NCBI RefSeq assembly: GCF_900187455.1
Contig: NZ_FYDX01000029.1
Location: 1-43,117, forward strand
Direction: 5' to 3'
Source: Pseudomonas sp. Irchel 3E13
GTDB lineage: Bacteria > Pseudomonadota > Gammaproteobacteria > Pseudomonadales > Pseudomonadaceae
Length of the DNA stretch: 43,117 nucleotides
In this document: in pieces, positions 14,931 through 22,709 of the stretch
How the letters are laid out: each line of letters begins with the position of its first letter
Position numbering within the stretch: the first letter of the stretch is position 1
Notes under the pieces: model-generated
What the model saw: only the letters and a program-made list of their open reading frames with translations
Told to the model about the DNA's origin: nothing
Database searches by the model: none
Program-made: the position numbers and the translations under genes

Positions 14931-16262
14931 TCAGCGCAGCAGACCGCTGCCGCCGTAGCCTTTCAGGTTGGCTTTCTTCATCAGGGATTCGTACTGGTGC
15001 GAAACGAGGTGCGATTGTACTTGGGACATAAAGTCCATCACAACCACTACCACAATCAGCAACGAGGTCCCGCCAAGGTAGAACGGAACGTTTGCTGCGA
15101 CCACCAGGAACTGGGGAAGCAGGCACACGGCCGTCATATAAAGAGCACCGAACATGGTCAAACGGGTCAGAACGCCATCAATGTAGCGCGCCGACTGCTC
15201 GCCAGGACGGATACCCGGAATAAAGGCACCGGACTTCTTCAGGTTTTCCGCTACGTCTTTCGGATTGAACATCAACGCCGTATAGAAGAAGCAGAAGAAA
15301 ATGATCCCTGCACTAAACAGCAGAATATTCAACGGCTGACCAGGAGCGATCGACTGCGAGATGTCCTGCAACCAGCCCATACCCTCAGACTGACCGAACC
15401 AGGCACCCAGCGAAGCCGGAAACAGCAGAATGCTGCTTGCGAAAATAGCCGGAATGACACCGGCCATGTTCACTTTAAGCGGCAAGTGGCTCGTCTGCGC
15501 AGCAAAGACCTTGCGGCCCTGCTGACGCTTCGCGTAGTGAACAGCAATACGACGCTGACCACGCTCGATGAAGACCACAAAACCGATAATCGCTACTGCC
15601 AGCAAACCGATAGCGACCAAGGCGAAGATGTTGATATCGCCTGTACGCGCAGACTCGAAAGACTGCCCGATTGCTCTCGGAAGACCGGCAACGATACCCG
15701 CGAAAATAAGCATCGAGATACCGTTGCCCACACCGCGCTCGGTAATCTGCTCGCCTAGCCACATCATGAACATTGCGCCGGCCACAAACGTGGAAACCGC
15801 AACGAAATGGAAGCCGAAACCAGCAGCAAACGCCACACCCTGACCAGCCAGACCAATGGACATGCCAATGGCCTGGACCAACGCCAGGGTAACGGTGAGG
15901 TAGCGGGTGTACTGGCTGATCTTGCGACGGCCAGCTTCACCTTCCTTCTTCAACTGCTCCAGCTGCGGGCTGACAGCGGTCATGAGCTGCATGATGATCG
16001 ATGCCGAAATGTACGGCATGATCCCCAGTGCAAATACGCTCATACGCTCCAGCGCACCGCCGGAAAACATGTTGAACAAGCTAAGAATGGTCCCCTCATT
16101 CTGTCGAAACAGTTCCGCCAGCCGCTCAGGGTTAACGCCTGGAACCGGGATGTGTGCGCCTATTCGATAGACGATGATCGCCAGGAACAGAAAACGCAGA
16201 CGAGCCCAGAGTTCAGACATTCCGCCTTTGCCGAGCGAAGAGAGAGCACCTTGCTTAGCCAT
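14931..16262 (-). CDS. secY: Preprotein translocase subunit SecY
   Basis: SecY is the channel of the Sec translocon in the inner membrane, working with SecE (also in this window) and SecG. The 443 residues start [19 protein letters not shown] and contain ten hydrophobic helices. The periplasmic plug region after helix 1 ([15 protein letters not shown]) and the conserved cytosolic loop [19 protein letters not shown], which contacts SecA or the ribosome, are visible. Its ATG follows the rplO stop without a spacer (TAA-ATG), so it is translationally coupled. Confidence 0.98.
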
Positions 16263-16697
16263 TTATTCCTCGAACTTGCCGCCAGCTGCTTCGATAGCCG
16301 CACGTGCACCTTTGGTGACGGCGATACCCTTGATGGTGACCGCGCGAGTAACTTCGCCCGACAGCATGATTTTCACACGCTGTACGTTCTGGTTAATCAC
16401 GTTGGCGTCCTTCAGGGACTGAACGGTAACAACGTCGCCTTCCACTTTGGCCAGCTCGGACAGACGCACTTCTGCGCGGTCCATGGCTTTCAGGGAAACG
16501 AAGCCGAACTTCGGCAGACGACGGTGCAGCGGCTGTTGACCGCCTTCAAAGCCAGGAGCAATGGTGCCACCGGAGCGGGAGGTTTGACCTTTGTGGCCGC
16601 GGCCACCAGTCTTACCCAAACCACTACCGATACCACGACCCGGACGATGCTTCTCGCGACGGGAACCCGGCGCTGGACTCAGATCATTGAGTTTCAT
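16263..16697 (-). CDS. rplO: 50S ribosomal protein L15
   Basis: L15 binds 23S rRNA late in 50S assembly. The 144 residues begin with the basic, Gly-rich arm (MKLNDLSPAPGSRREKHRPG, then RGIGSGLGKTGGRGHKGQ) that threads into rRNA, and a compact C-terminal domain follows (EVRLSELAKVEGDVV). It lies three bases after rpmD, and its stop directly abuts the secY start. Normal family length. Confidence 0.97.
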   Translation of the reverse strand: MKLNDLSPAPGSRREKHRPGRGIGSGLGKTGGRGHKGQTSRSGGTIAPGFEGGQQPLHRRLPKFGFVSLKAMDRAEVRLSELAKVEGDVVTVQSLKDANVINQNVQRVKIMLSGEVTRAVTIKGIAVTKGARAAIEAAGGKFEE

Positions 16698-16700
16698 CGA

Positions 16701-16877
16701 TTAACCCTCGACGCGCAGCATGTAGTAAGCCTTGTTGATCATCCCGCGATTCTCGGGAGTATCCAGGACTTCTACAGTGTGACCGATGCGGCGCAGACCC
16801 AGACCTTTAACACACAGTTTGTGGTTAGGCAGACGGCCGGCGGTGCTTTTGATCAGCGTTACTTTAACGGTAGCCAT
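16701..16877 (-). CDS. rpmD: 50S ribosomal protein L30
   Basis: L30 is a small 50S protein of ferredoxin-like fold, not essential in all bacteria. The 58 residues read MATVKVTLIKSTAGRLPNHK at the start, then a GLGLRRIGHTVEV block, and end MINKAYYMLRVEG. It starts at the CAT complement at 16875-16877, two bases after the rpsE stop, and ends three bases before rplO, so it is fully embedded in the operon. Confidence 0.96.
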   Translation of the reverse strand: MATVKVTLIKSTAGRLPNHKLCVKGLGLRRIGHTVEVLDTPENRGMINKAYYMLRVEG

Positions 16878-16879
16878 GA

Positions 16880-17380
16880 TCAGAGAATCTCCTCAACGCT
16901 CTTGCCACGCTTGGCAGCAATGGACTCAGGAGATTGCATAGCCTTCAGACCCTTGAAGGTGGCGTGAACCACGTTTACAGGGTTAGTCGAGCCGTAGCAC
17001 TTGGCCAGGACGTTCTGAACGCCAGCAACTTCCAGGACGGCACGCATGGCGCCACCGGCGATGATACCGGTACCTTCGGAGGCAGGCTGCATGTAAACCT
17101 TCGACGCGCCATGGGCGGACTTGGTTGCGTACTGCAGAGTGGTGCCATCCAGGTCAACCTGAATCATGTTGCGGCGAGCAGCTTCCATAGCCTTCTGGAT
17201 CGCAGCAGGTACTTCACGCGACTTACCACGGCCGAAACCAACGCGACCTTTGCCATCACCTACCACGGTCAGCGCGGTGAAGGTGAAGATACGGCCGCCT
17301 TTTACGGTCTTGGCAACGCGGTTAACCTGAACCAGCTTCTCGATGTAGCCTTCGTCGCGCTTTTGATCGTTATTTGCCAT
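16880..17380 (-). CDS. rpsE: 30S ribosomal protein S5
   Basis: S5 supports decoding fidelity and the mRNA-entry helicase of the 30S subunit. The 166 residues have a double-stranded-RNA-like N-domain (about 12-77: YIEKLVQVNRVAKTVKGGR, GKGRVGFGRGKSREVPAAI) and a C-domain (TGIIAGGAMRAVLEVAG, NPVNVVHATFKGL). The loop that carries spectinomycin-resistance changes in mutants reads VNRVAKTVKGGR, the ordinary form. It lies three bases after rplR and two before rpmD. Confidence 0.98.
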   Translation of the reverse strand: MANNDQKRDEGYIEKLVQVNRVAKTVKGGRIFTFTALTVVGDGKGRVGFGRGKSREVPAAIQKAMEAARRNMIQVDLDGTTLQYATKSAHGASKVYMQPASEGTGIIAGGAMRAVLEVAGVQNVLAKCYGSTNPVNVVHATFKGLKAMQSPESIAAKRGKSVEEIL

Positions 17381-17383
17381 AAC

Positions 17384-17734
17384 TTAGAACTCCAGCCCGC
17401 CTTCACGAGCAGCATCAGCCAGCGCTTTGACGCGGCCGTGATACTTGAAGCCGGAACGGTCAAAGGCAACTTGAGATACACCGGCGGCTTTCGCACGCTC
17501 AGCTACCAGCTTGCCAACCTTAGTGGCCGCGTCGATGTTGCCGGTGGCGCCATCACGCAGTTCTTTGTCCAAAGTCGAGGCACTGGCCAAGACTTTGCTG
17601 CCGTCGGCCGAGATGACCTGGGCGTAGATATGCTGCGAGGAGCGGAACACGCAGAGACGCACGACTTCGAGTTCGTGCATTTTCAGGCGTGCTTTGCGAG
17701 CGCGACGCAGACGAGTAACTTTTTTGTCGGTCAT
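17384..17734 (-). CDS. rplR: 50S ribosomal protein L18
   Basis: L18 binds 5S rRNA together with L5 (rplE) and L25 and mounts it on the 50S subunit. The 116 residues begin with a basic arm (MTDKKVTRLRRARKARLKM) and end with the conserved RSGFKYHGRVKALADAAREG. It follows rplF by ten bases and precedes rpsE by three. Confidence 0.97.
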   Translation of the reverse strand: MTDKKVTRLRRARKARLKMHELEVVRLCVFRSSQHIYAQVISADGSKVLASASTLDKELRDGATGNIDAATKVGKLVAERAKAAGVSQVAFDRSGFKYHGRVKALADAAREGGLEF

Positions 17735-17744
17735 TTGCTATGCC

Positions 17745-18278
17745 CTACTTCTTCTTGGCTTCTTTACGACGGACTACTTCGTCCGCGTAACGCACACCCT
17801 TGCCTTTATAAGGCTCTGGTGGACGGAAGTCGCGGATTTCAGCGGCCACCTGACCTACCAGCTGCTTATCGATACCCTTGATCAGGATATCGGTCTGGCT
17901 TGGAGTTTCAGCGGTGATACCGGCTGGCAGTTCGTAGTCCACTGGATGCGAGAAGCCGAGCGCCAGGTTGAGCACGGTGCCTTTGGCTTGTGCTTTGTAA
18001 CCAACACCGACCAGCTGGAGCTTGCGCTCGAAGCCTTGGCTTACGCCTTGGACCATGTTGTTTACCAGGGCACGGGTAGTACCGGCCATAGCGCGGGTCT
18101 GTTGATCGCCGTTGCGAGCAGCGAAACGCAGCTCACCAGCTTCTTCGATCACTTCTACAGACGAGTGAACATTCAGTTCGAGAGTGCCCTTGGCACCCTT
18201 CACCGAAAGCTGTTGGCCGGCGAATTTTACTTCGACGCCAGCTGGCAGCTTAACGGGGTTCTTAGCGACGCGAGACAT
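17745..18278 (-). CDS. rplF: 50S ribosomal protein L6
   Basis: L6 lies near the factor-binding centre of the 50S subunit next to the sarcin-ricin loop. The 177 residues form two similar domains (about 1-80 and 83-165) and contain the family signature PEPYKGKGVRYADE near the C-terminus. It follows rpsH by 12 bases. Length is normal. Confidence 0.98.
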   Translation of the reverse strand: MSRVAKNPVKLPAGVEVKFAGQQLSVKGAKGTLELNVHSSVEVIEEAGELRFAARNGDQQTRAMAGTTRALVNNMVQGVSQGFERKLQLVGVGYKAQAKGTVLNLALGFSHPVDYELPAGITAETPSQTDILIKGIDKQLVGQVAAEIRDFRPPEPYKGKGVRYADEVVRRKEAKKK

Positions 18279-18290
18279 GCTTATCCCCCC

Positions 18291-18683
18291 TTAGAACACT
18301 GTGCAGAGAACTTCGCCGCCAACACCGGCAGCGCGCGCAGCACGATCCGTCATCACACCTTTGTTGGTGGAGACGATAGACACGCCCAGACCGCCGCGTA
18401 CTTTCGGCAGTTCATCGACGGACTTGTACTGACGCAGACCTGGACGACTTACGCGCTTGACTTCCTCGATGACCGGACGGCCTTCGAAGTATTTCAGCTC
18501 GATGGAGAGCGATGGCTTTACATCGCTGCTGACTTGGTAGCCAGCAATGTAACCTTCGTCTTTCAGAACTTTGGCGACCGCAACCTTCAGAGTTGACGAA
18601 GGCATGCTTACGACGGACTTTTCAGCCATCTGGGCATTACGGATGCGAGTTAGCATGTCCGCTAACGGGTCCTGCATACTCAT
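18291..18683 (-). CDS. rpsH: 30S ribosomal protein S8
   Basis: S8 binds helix 21 of 16S rRNA in the central domain; in E. coli it also represses the spc operon by binding mRNA at the start of rplE. The 130 residues start MSMQDPLADMLTRIRNAQMA and end with STNKGVMTDRAARAAGVGGE and VLCTVF. An AGGAG site lies about ten bases before the ATG. Unlike its neighbours it is preceded by a 206-base gap with several hairpins and a candidate promoter, so it may be the first gene of a separate transcription unit. Confidence 0.98.
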   Translation of the reverse strand: MSMQDPLADMLTRIRNAQMAEKSVVSMPSSTLKVAVAKVLKDEGYIAGYQVSSDVKPSLSIELKYFEGRPVIEEVKRVSRPGLRQYKSVDELPKVRGGLGVSIVSTNKGVMTDRAARAAGVGGEVLCTVF

Positions 18684-18703
18684 GGGCTAGACGCTCCTGA
18701 TGC

Positions 18704-18726
18704 AAAAAAAATTAGCCTTTCGGCTA
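18704..18726 (-). terminator. Attenuator-like hairpin just before rpsH
   Basis: On the minus strand TAGCC-GAAA-GGCTA, a 5-bp stem closed by a GNRA tetraloop, is followed by A and eight T. It looks like a small intrinsic terminator placed only 21 bases before the rpsH ATG. A short stem makes it weak, which suits attenuation or RNA processing more than full termination. Confidence 0.45.
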
Positions 18727-18777
18727 CTACTGTCGCCCGAAGCTGCACGGAAAAACCCGGGCTCAGGCGAGCCGGTC

Positions 18778-18806
18778 ATTCTAGACATATACTAAAAACG
18801 AAACAA
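18778..18806 (-). promoter_or_regulatory. Candidate internal promoter before rpsH
   Basis: TTGTTT (18806-18801), a 17-base AT-rich spacer and TAGAAT (18783-18778) resemble the other strong promoters of this window. The -35 box lies inside the 3' arm of the preceding terminator stem. The predicted start is near 18771, giving an 88-base leader to rpsH. Confidence 0.5.
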
Positions 18807-18828
18807 GCCCCAAAAGGGGCTTGTTTCG
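18794..18828 (-). terminator. Strong terminator-like hairpin after rpsN
   Basis: A perfect 13-bp stem CGAAACAAGCCCC / GGGGCTTGTTTCG with an AAAA (minus TTTT) loop is followed on the minus strand by TTTTTAG. It has all the marks of an intrinsic terminator but stands in the middle of a normally continuous ribosomal-protein operon. Confidence 0.75.
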
Positions 18829-18839
18829 ATGCCGGGTCA

Positions 18840-18872
18840 CCGGTGGTCGGAAGATCGCTCTTCCACCACCGG
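18840..18872. repeat. Long hairpin between rpsN and rpsH
   Basis: CCGGTGGT, one unpaired base, GGAAGA, a four-base loop and the complement give a stem of about 14 bp starting 17 bases after the rpsN stop. No T run follows, so it is more likely a processing or mRNA-protecting structure than a terminator. Confidence 0.6.
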
Positions 18873-18889
18873 GACACTGCAGGTACGTC

Positions 18890-19195
18890 TTACCAGCTGG
18901 CTTTGACCAGACCTGGAACGTCACCGCGCATTGCTGCTTCACGCAGCTTGTTACGGCCGAGGCCGAACTTGCGGTAAACGCCGTGTGGACGACCAGTGAT
19001 GCGGCAGCGGTTACGCAGGCGCGAAGCGCTGGCGTCACGTGGCTGCTTCTGCAGAGCTACAACCGCAGCGAAACGCTCTTCTGGAGTTACTTCCAGATTT
19101 ACGATGATCGCTTTGAGCTCAGCACGCTTCTTGGCGAACTTAGCAACCGTCAGCTGACGCTTCAGCTCGCGGTTTTTCATGCTCTTCTTGGCCAT
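18890..19195 (-). CDS. rpsN: 30S ribosomal protein S14 (zinc-free form)
   Basis: S14 is a 30S head protein. The 101 residues start at the ATG at 19195 (MAKKSMKNRELKRQLTVAKF); an in-frame upstream extension is non-homologous and would overlap rplE. The tail RCRITGRPHGVYRKFGLGRN is conserved. It lacks the CxxC pairs of the short zinc-binding S14, so it is the long zinc-free type. It follows rplE by 13 bases and is followed by an unusual 206-base structured gap. Confidence 0.97.
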   Translation of the reverse strand: MAKKSMKNRELKRQLTVAKFAKKRAELKAIIVNLEVTPEERFAAVVALQKQPRDASASRLRNRCRITGRPHGVYRKFGLGRNKLREAAMRGDVPGLVKASW

Positions 19196-19208
19196 TTTCC
19201 TACTCCAA

Positions 19209-19748
19209 TCAGTTGCGGAACGGGAATTTGAAAGCACGCAGCAGAGCGCGGCCTTCGTCATCCGTACGAGCAGTGGTGGTCAGGGTAATGTCCAGACCGC
19301 GCAGAGCATCGATCTTGTCGTAGTCGATTTCCGGGAAGATGATCTGCTCTTTCACGCCCATGCTGTAGTTGCCACGACCATCGAAGGACTTGGCATTCAG
19401 GCCGCGGAAGTCGCGAACCCGAGGCAGGGAGATCGCCAGCAGGCGGTCCAGGAACTCGTACATACGATCACGGCGCAGAGTGACTTTGACACCGATCGGC
19501 CAACCTTCACGGACTTTGAAGCCTGCGATGGATTTCCGAGCGAAAGTCACAACGGCTTTTTGACCGGTGATCTTTTCCAGGTCAGCAACAGCGTGCTCGA
19601 TGACTTTCTTGTCGCCGATCGCTTCGCCCAGACCCATGTTCAGGGTGATCTTGGTAACGCGCGGAACTTCCATCACGTTCGCCAGCTTAAGTTCTTCCTT
19701 AAGCTTCGGAGCGATTTCCTTCCGATAAATCTCTTTCAGTCGTGCCAT
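19209..19748 (-). CDS. rplE: 50S ribosomal protein L5
   Basis: L5 holds 5S rRNA on the 50S subunit and contacts the P-site tRNA. The 179 residues begin MARLKEIYRKEIAPKLKEEL and contain RVTKITLNMGLGEAIGDKK and the C-terminal FPEIDYDKIDALRGLDI block. It follows rplX by 20 bases and precedes rpsN by 13. In E. coli the S8 repressor target overlaps this start; I did not establish a matching structure here. Confidence 0.98.
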   Translation of the reverse strand: MARLKEIYRKEIAPKLKEELKLANVMEVPRVTKITLNMGLGEAIGDKKVIEHAVADLEKITGQKAVVTFARKSIAGFKVREGWPIGVKVTLRRDRMYEFLDRLLAISLPRVRDFRGLNAKSFDGRGNYSMGVKEQIIFPEIDYDKIDALRGLDITLTTTARTDDEGRALLRAFKFPFRN

Positions 19749-19768
19749 GGTCTTCTACCTAGCAGTGT

Positions 19769-20083
19769 TCAAGCATCAACCGCTTTTTGGGTCGACTTGA
19801 AGACACGAATTTTTTTGCCTTCTTCTACTTTGAAACCAACGCGGTCAGCCTTGTTGGTTTCGCCGTTGAAAATGGCGACGTTGGAAGCGTGCAGAGGCGC
19901 TTCTTTCTCGACGATACCGCCTTGTACGCCCGACATCGGGTTAGGCTTGGTATGACGCTTCACCAGGTTGATCCCACCAACGACCAGACGGTCGTCAGCG
20001 AGCACCTTCAGCACCTTACCGCGCTTACCTTTGTCTTTGCCGGCGATCACGATGATCTCGTCGTCACGACGAATCTTTTGCAT
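19769..20083 (-). CDS. rplX: 50S ribosomal protein L24
   Basis: L24 is an assembly-initiating 50S protein close to the exit tunnel. The 104 residues show the KOW motif (DDEIIVIAGKDKGKRGKVLK, about 6-25) and the KPNPMSGVQGGIVEKEAP block. It follows rplN by 11 bases and precedes rplE by 20. Confidence 0.97.
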   Translation of the reverse strand: MQKIRRDDEIIVIAGKDKGKRGKVLKVLADDRLVVGGINLVKRHTKPNPMSGVQGGIVEKEAPLHASNVAIFNGETNKADRVGFKVEEGKKIRVFKSTQKAVDA

Positions 20084-20094
20084 GTCGGATCTCC

Positions 20095-20463
20095 TTACAG
20101 CACTTCTGGGGCGAGCGAGACGATCTTCATGAACTTCTCGGTACGAAGTTCACGGGTCACTGGCCCAAAGATACGGGTGCCGATCGGCTCTTGCTTGTTG
20201 TTCAACAGAACAGCAGCGTTGCCATCAAAGCGAATGATGGAGCCGTCAGCGCGACGAACACCGTGGCGAGTGCGGACTACAACAGCAGTCATCACTTGGC
20301 CTTTTTTCACTTTACCGCGCGGAATTGCTTCCTTGACGGTTACTTTGATGATGTCACCGATACCGGCGTAACGGCGGTGCGAACCGCCGAGAACCTTGAT
20401 GCACATGACGCGACGAGCGCCGCTGTTATCGGCCACATCGAGCATGGATTGAGTCTGAATCAT
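20095..20463 (-). CDS. rplN: 50S ribosomal protein L14
   Basis: L14 lies at the 50S interface and forms bridges with 16S rRNA. The 122 residues start MIQTQSMLDVADNSGARRVM and include the signature GDIIKVTVKEAIPRGKVKKG. In E. coli it opens the spc operon after its own promoter; here only 23 bases separate it from rpsQ, leaving no room for a comparable promoter, so S10 and spc genes are presumably cotranscribed. Confidence 0.98.
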   Translation of the reverse strand: MIQTQSMLDVADNSGARRVMCIKVLGGSHRRYAGIGDIIKVTVKEAIPRGKVKKGQVMTAVVVRTRHGVRRADGSIIRFDGNAAVLLNNKQEPIGTRIFGPVTRELRTEKFMKIVSLAPEVL

Positions 20464-20486
20464 AAAATTTCTCCGACCCTTAGCCC

Positions 20487-20753
20487 TTAGACTTCAACAG
20501 CGCGTTCGAGAACTTCAACCAGCGCCCAGGACTTGGTCTTGGCCAGCGGACGGGTTTCACGGATGGAAACCTTGTCGCCGATATGGCATTGGTTGTTTTC
20601 GTCGTGCGCGTGCAGCTTAGTCGAACGCTTAACGTATTTACCGTAGATCGGGTGCTTTACGCGACGCTCGATCAGAACGGTGATGGTCTTGTCCATCTTG
20701 TCGCTGACGACACGGCCAGTCAGCGTACGGACGGTTTTTTCAGCTTCAGCCAT
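20487..20753 (-). CDS. rpsQ: 30S ribosomal protein S17
   Basis: S17 is an OB-fold 30S protein needed for early assembly. The 88 residues from the ATG at 20753 begin MAEAEKTVRTLTGRVVSDKM and contain the conserved KRSTKLHAHDENN and GDKVSIRETRPLAKTKSW. The start is two bases after the rpmC stop; an ATG two codons earlier would overlap rpmC and is less likely. Confidence 0.97.
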   Translation of the reverse strand: MAEAEKTVRTLTGRVVSDKMDKTITVLIERRVKHPIYGKYVKRSTKLHAHDENNQCHIGDKVSIRETRPLAKTKSWALVEVLERAVEV

Positions 20754-20755
20754 GA

Positions 20756-20947
20756 TCACTTACCTGCCTGCTGGTTGAGCACAGTTTTCACGCGAGCAAT
20801 GTCACGCTTAACTTGCGAGAGCAGGTGCGACTGCCCCAACTGGCCAGTTGCTTTCTGCATACGCAGATTGAACTGGTCGCGCAGCAGGCCGAGCAGTTGC
20901 TCGTTCAGCTGCTGTGCTGATTTTTCACGAAGTTCATTCGCTTTCAT
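20756..20947 (-). CDS. rpmC: 50S ribosomal protein L29
   Basis: L29 is a small helical hairpin protein near the exit tunnel that helps form the docking platform for signal-recognition particle and trigger factor. The 63 residues read [20 protein letters not shown] at the start and end AGK, with the [13 protein letters not shown] signature. The ATG at 20947 overlaps the rplP stop by one base (TGATG), indicating coupling. Confidence 0.97.
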
Positions 20948-21360
20948 CACATCACCGTCCGCTTAACAAAGGAGGTGGCGAGAGGCAGCTTTGCAGCAGC
21001 CAGGGCGAAAGCCTCACGCGCCAGCTCTTCAGAAACACCCTCGATCTCGTACAGGACTTTGCCTGGCTGAATCTGGGCAACCCAGTACTCAACGGAACCC
21101 TTACCTTTACCCATCCGCACTTCGAGAGGCTTCTTGGTAACCGGCTTGTCCGGGAATACACGGATCCAGATCTTGCCGCCACGTTTTACGTGACGAGTCA
21201 GAGCACGACGTGCCGACTCGATCTGGCGAGCGGTGAGACGACCGCGAGCAACAGCTTTCAGGGCGAATTCGCCGAAGCTGACCTTGCTACCGCGCAGTGC
21301 CAGACCACGGTTGTGGCCAGTCATCTGCTTACGGAATTTTGTACGCTTTGGTTGCAACAT
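20947..21360 (-). CDS. rplP: 50S ribosomal protein L16
   Basis: L16 stabilises the A-site tRNA side of the 50S subunit. The 137 residues begin [20 protein letters not shown] and contain [18 protein letters not shown] and [12 protein letters not shown]. The stop overlaps the rpmC start, and the gene follows rpsC by 12 bases. Confidence 0.98.
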
Positions 21361-21372
21361 TTGGCGTACCCC

Positions 21373-22059
21373 TTACTTAGCAGCTTTTTTACGAGGCGCT
21401 GGTGCTTGTGGTTTCAGTTCTTCTTGGCGACCACCAATAACTTCGCCTTTGAAGATCCAAACCTTGACACCGATCACACCGTAAGTGGTGTGAGCTTCGT
21501 AAGTGGCATAGTCGATATCGGCACGCAGGGTGTGCAGTGGCACACGACCTTCGCGATACCATTCAGTACGTGCGATTTCAGCACCGCCGAGACGACCGCT
21601 CACTTGGATCTTGATGCCCTTGGCACCAATACGCATGGCGTTCTGTACGGCGCGCTTCATAGCACGGCGGAACATGACACGACGCTCCAGCTGCTGAGCT
21701 ACGCTCTGAGCAACCAGCATACCGTCGAGCTCCGGCTTGCGGATCTCTTCGATATTGATGTGCACAGGCACACCCATTTGCTTGGTCAGGTCCTGACGCA
21801 GTTTCTCAACATCTTCACCTTTCTTCCCGATAACGATACCTGGACGAGCGGTGTGGATGGTGATGCGTGCAGTTTGGGCCGGACGATGAATATCGATACG
21901 GCTCACGGACGCGCTTTTTAGTTTGTCTTGGAGGTACTCACGGGTTTGCAGATCCTTCAACAGGTAATCTGCGTAAGTCCTACCGTCGGCGTACCAGACG
22001 GAGGTGTGCTCCTTGACGATTCCCAGGCGAATGCCAGTGGGATGTACTTTCTGACCCAT
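21373..22059 (-). CDS. rpsC: 30S ribosomal protein S3
   Basis: S3 forms part of the mRNA-entry tunnel with S4 and S5. The 228 residues start at the ATG at 22059 (MGQKVHPTGIRLGIVKEH); an earlier in-frame ATG would overlap rplV and lacks conserved sequence. The KH domain (RPGIVIGKKGEDVEKLRQDL, about 50-70) and the C-domain (YGVIGVKVWIFKGEVI) are clear. The tail is Pro/Lys/Ala-rich. It follows rplV by 14 bases. Confidence 0.98.
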   Translation of the reverse strand: MGQKVHPTGIRLGIVKEHTSVWYADGRTYADYLLKDLQTREYLQDKLKSASVSRIDIHRPAQTARITIHTARPGIVIGKKGEDVEKLRQDLTKQMGVPVHINIEEIRKPELDGMLVAQSVAQQLERRVMFRRAMKRAVQNAMRIGAKGIKIQVSGRLGGAEIARTEWYREGRVPLHTLRADIDYATYEAHTTYGVIGVKVWIFKGEVIGGRQEELKPQAPAPRKKAAK

Positions 22060-22073
22060 CTGTATCGACTCCG

Positions 22074-22406
22074 TTACTTGTCCGCAACCTTGACAGTGAT
22101 ATGGCAAGACCGCTTGACGATGCGATCAGCGCGGCCTTTGGCACGCGGCATGATGCGCTTCAGCGAACGCCCTTCGTTGACGAAAACGGTGGAGACCTTC
22201 AGGTCATCAACGTCTGCGCCTTCGTTGTGTTCGGCGTTGGCTACGGCCGACTCGAGGACTTTCTTCATGATTTCAGCAGCTTTCTTGCTGCTGAAGGCCA
22301 ACAGGTTGAGCGCTTCGCCCACCTTCTTCCCGCGGATCTGGTCGGCGACCAAGCGGGCTTTCTGGGCGGAGATTCGAGCGCCCGACAACTTAGCGGCTAC
22401 TTCCAT
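22074..22406 (-). CDS. rplV: 50S ribosomal protein L22
   Basis: L22 lines the peptide exit tunnel; its long hairpin near residues 80-100 is where macrolide-resistance mutations arise in other bacteria. The 110 residues start [20 protein letters not shown] and show [20 protein letters not shown] in the hairpin region, with no obvious deletion or duplication. It follows rpsS by 11 bases. Confidence 0.97.
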
Positions 22407-22417
22407 TTCCTAACCCC

Positions 22418-22693
22418 TTAACGCTTGGCTTTCTTGTCAGCCACGTGCCCGCGGTAGGTGCGGGTACCGGCAAACTCGCCCAGTTTATGGCCGACCATGT
22501 CTTCGTTCACGAGAACTGGGACATGTTGACGACCGTTGTGTACCGCGATGGTCAGACCGACCATTTGTGGCAGGATCATCGAACGACGCGACCAGGTTTT
22601 AACTGGTTTGCGATCGTTCTTTTCCGCCGCCACTTCGATCTTCTTCAGTAGGTGAAGATCGATAAAAGGACCTTTTTTCAGAGAACGTGGCAC
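22418..22693 (-). CDS. rpsS: 30S ribosomal protein S19
   Basis: S19 in the 30S head contacts S13 and the A-site finger bridge. The 91 residues start MPRSLKKGPFIDLHLLKKIE and end with FAGTRTYRGHVADKKAKR, matching family ends. It is 16 bases after rplB and 11 before rplV. Confidence 0.98.
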   Translation of the reverse strand: MPRSLKKGPFIDLHLLKKIEVAAEKNDRKPVKTWSRRSMILPQMVGLTIAVHNGRQHVPVLVNEDMVGHKLGEFAGTRTYRGHVADKKAKR

Positions 22694-22709
22694 TGTCGTA
22701 TCCCTCTAT

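Noticed and set aside
20464..20486. A separate spc promoter before rplN
   Set aside because: Only 23 bases separate rpsQ and rplN and no promoter boxes fit.
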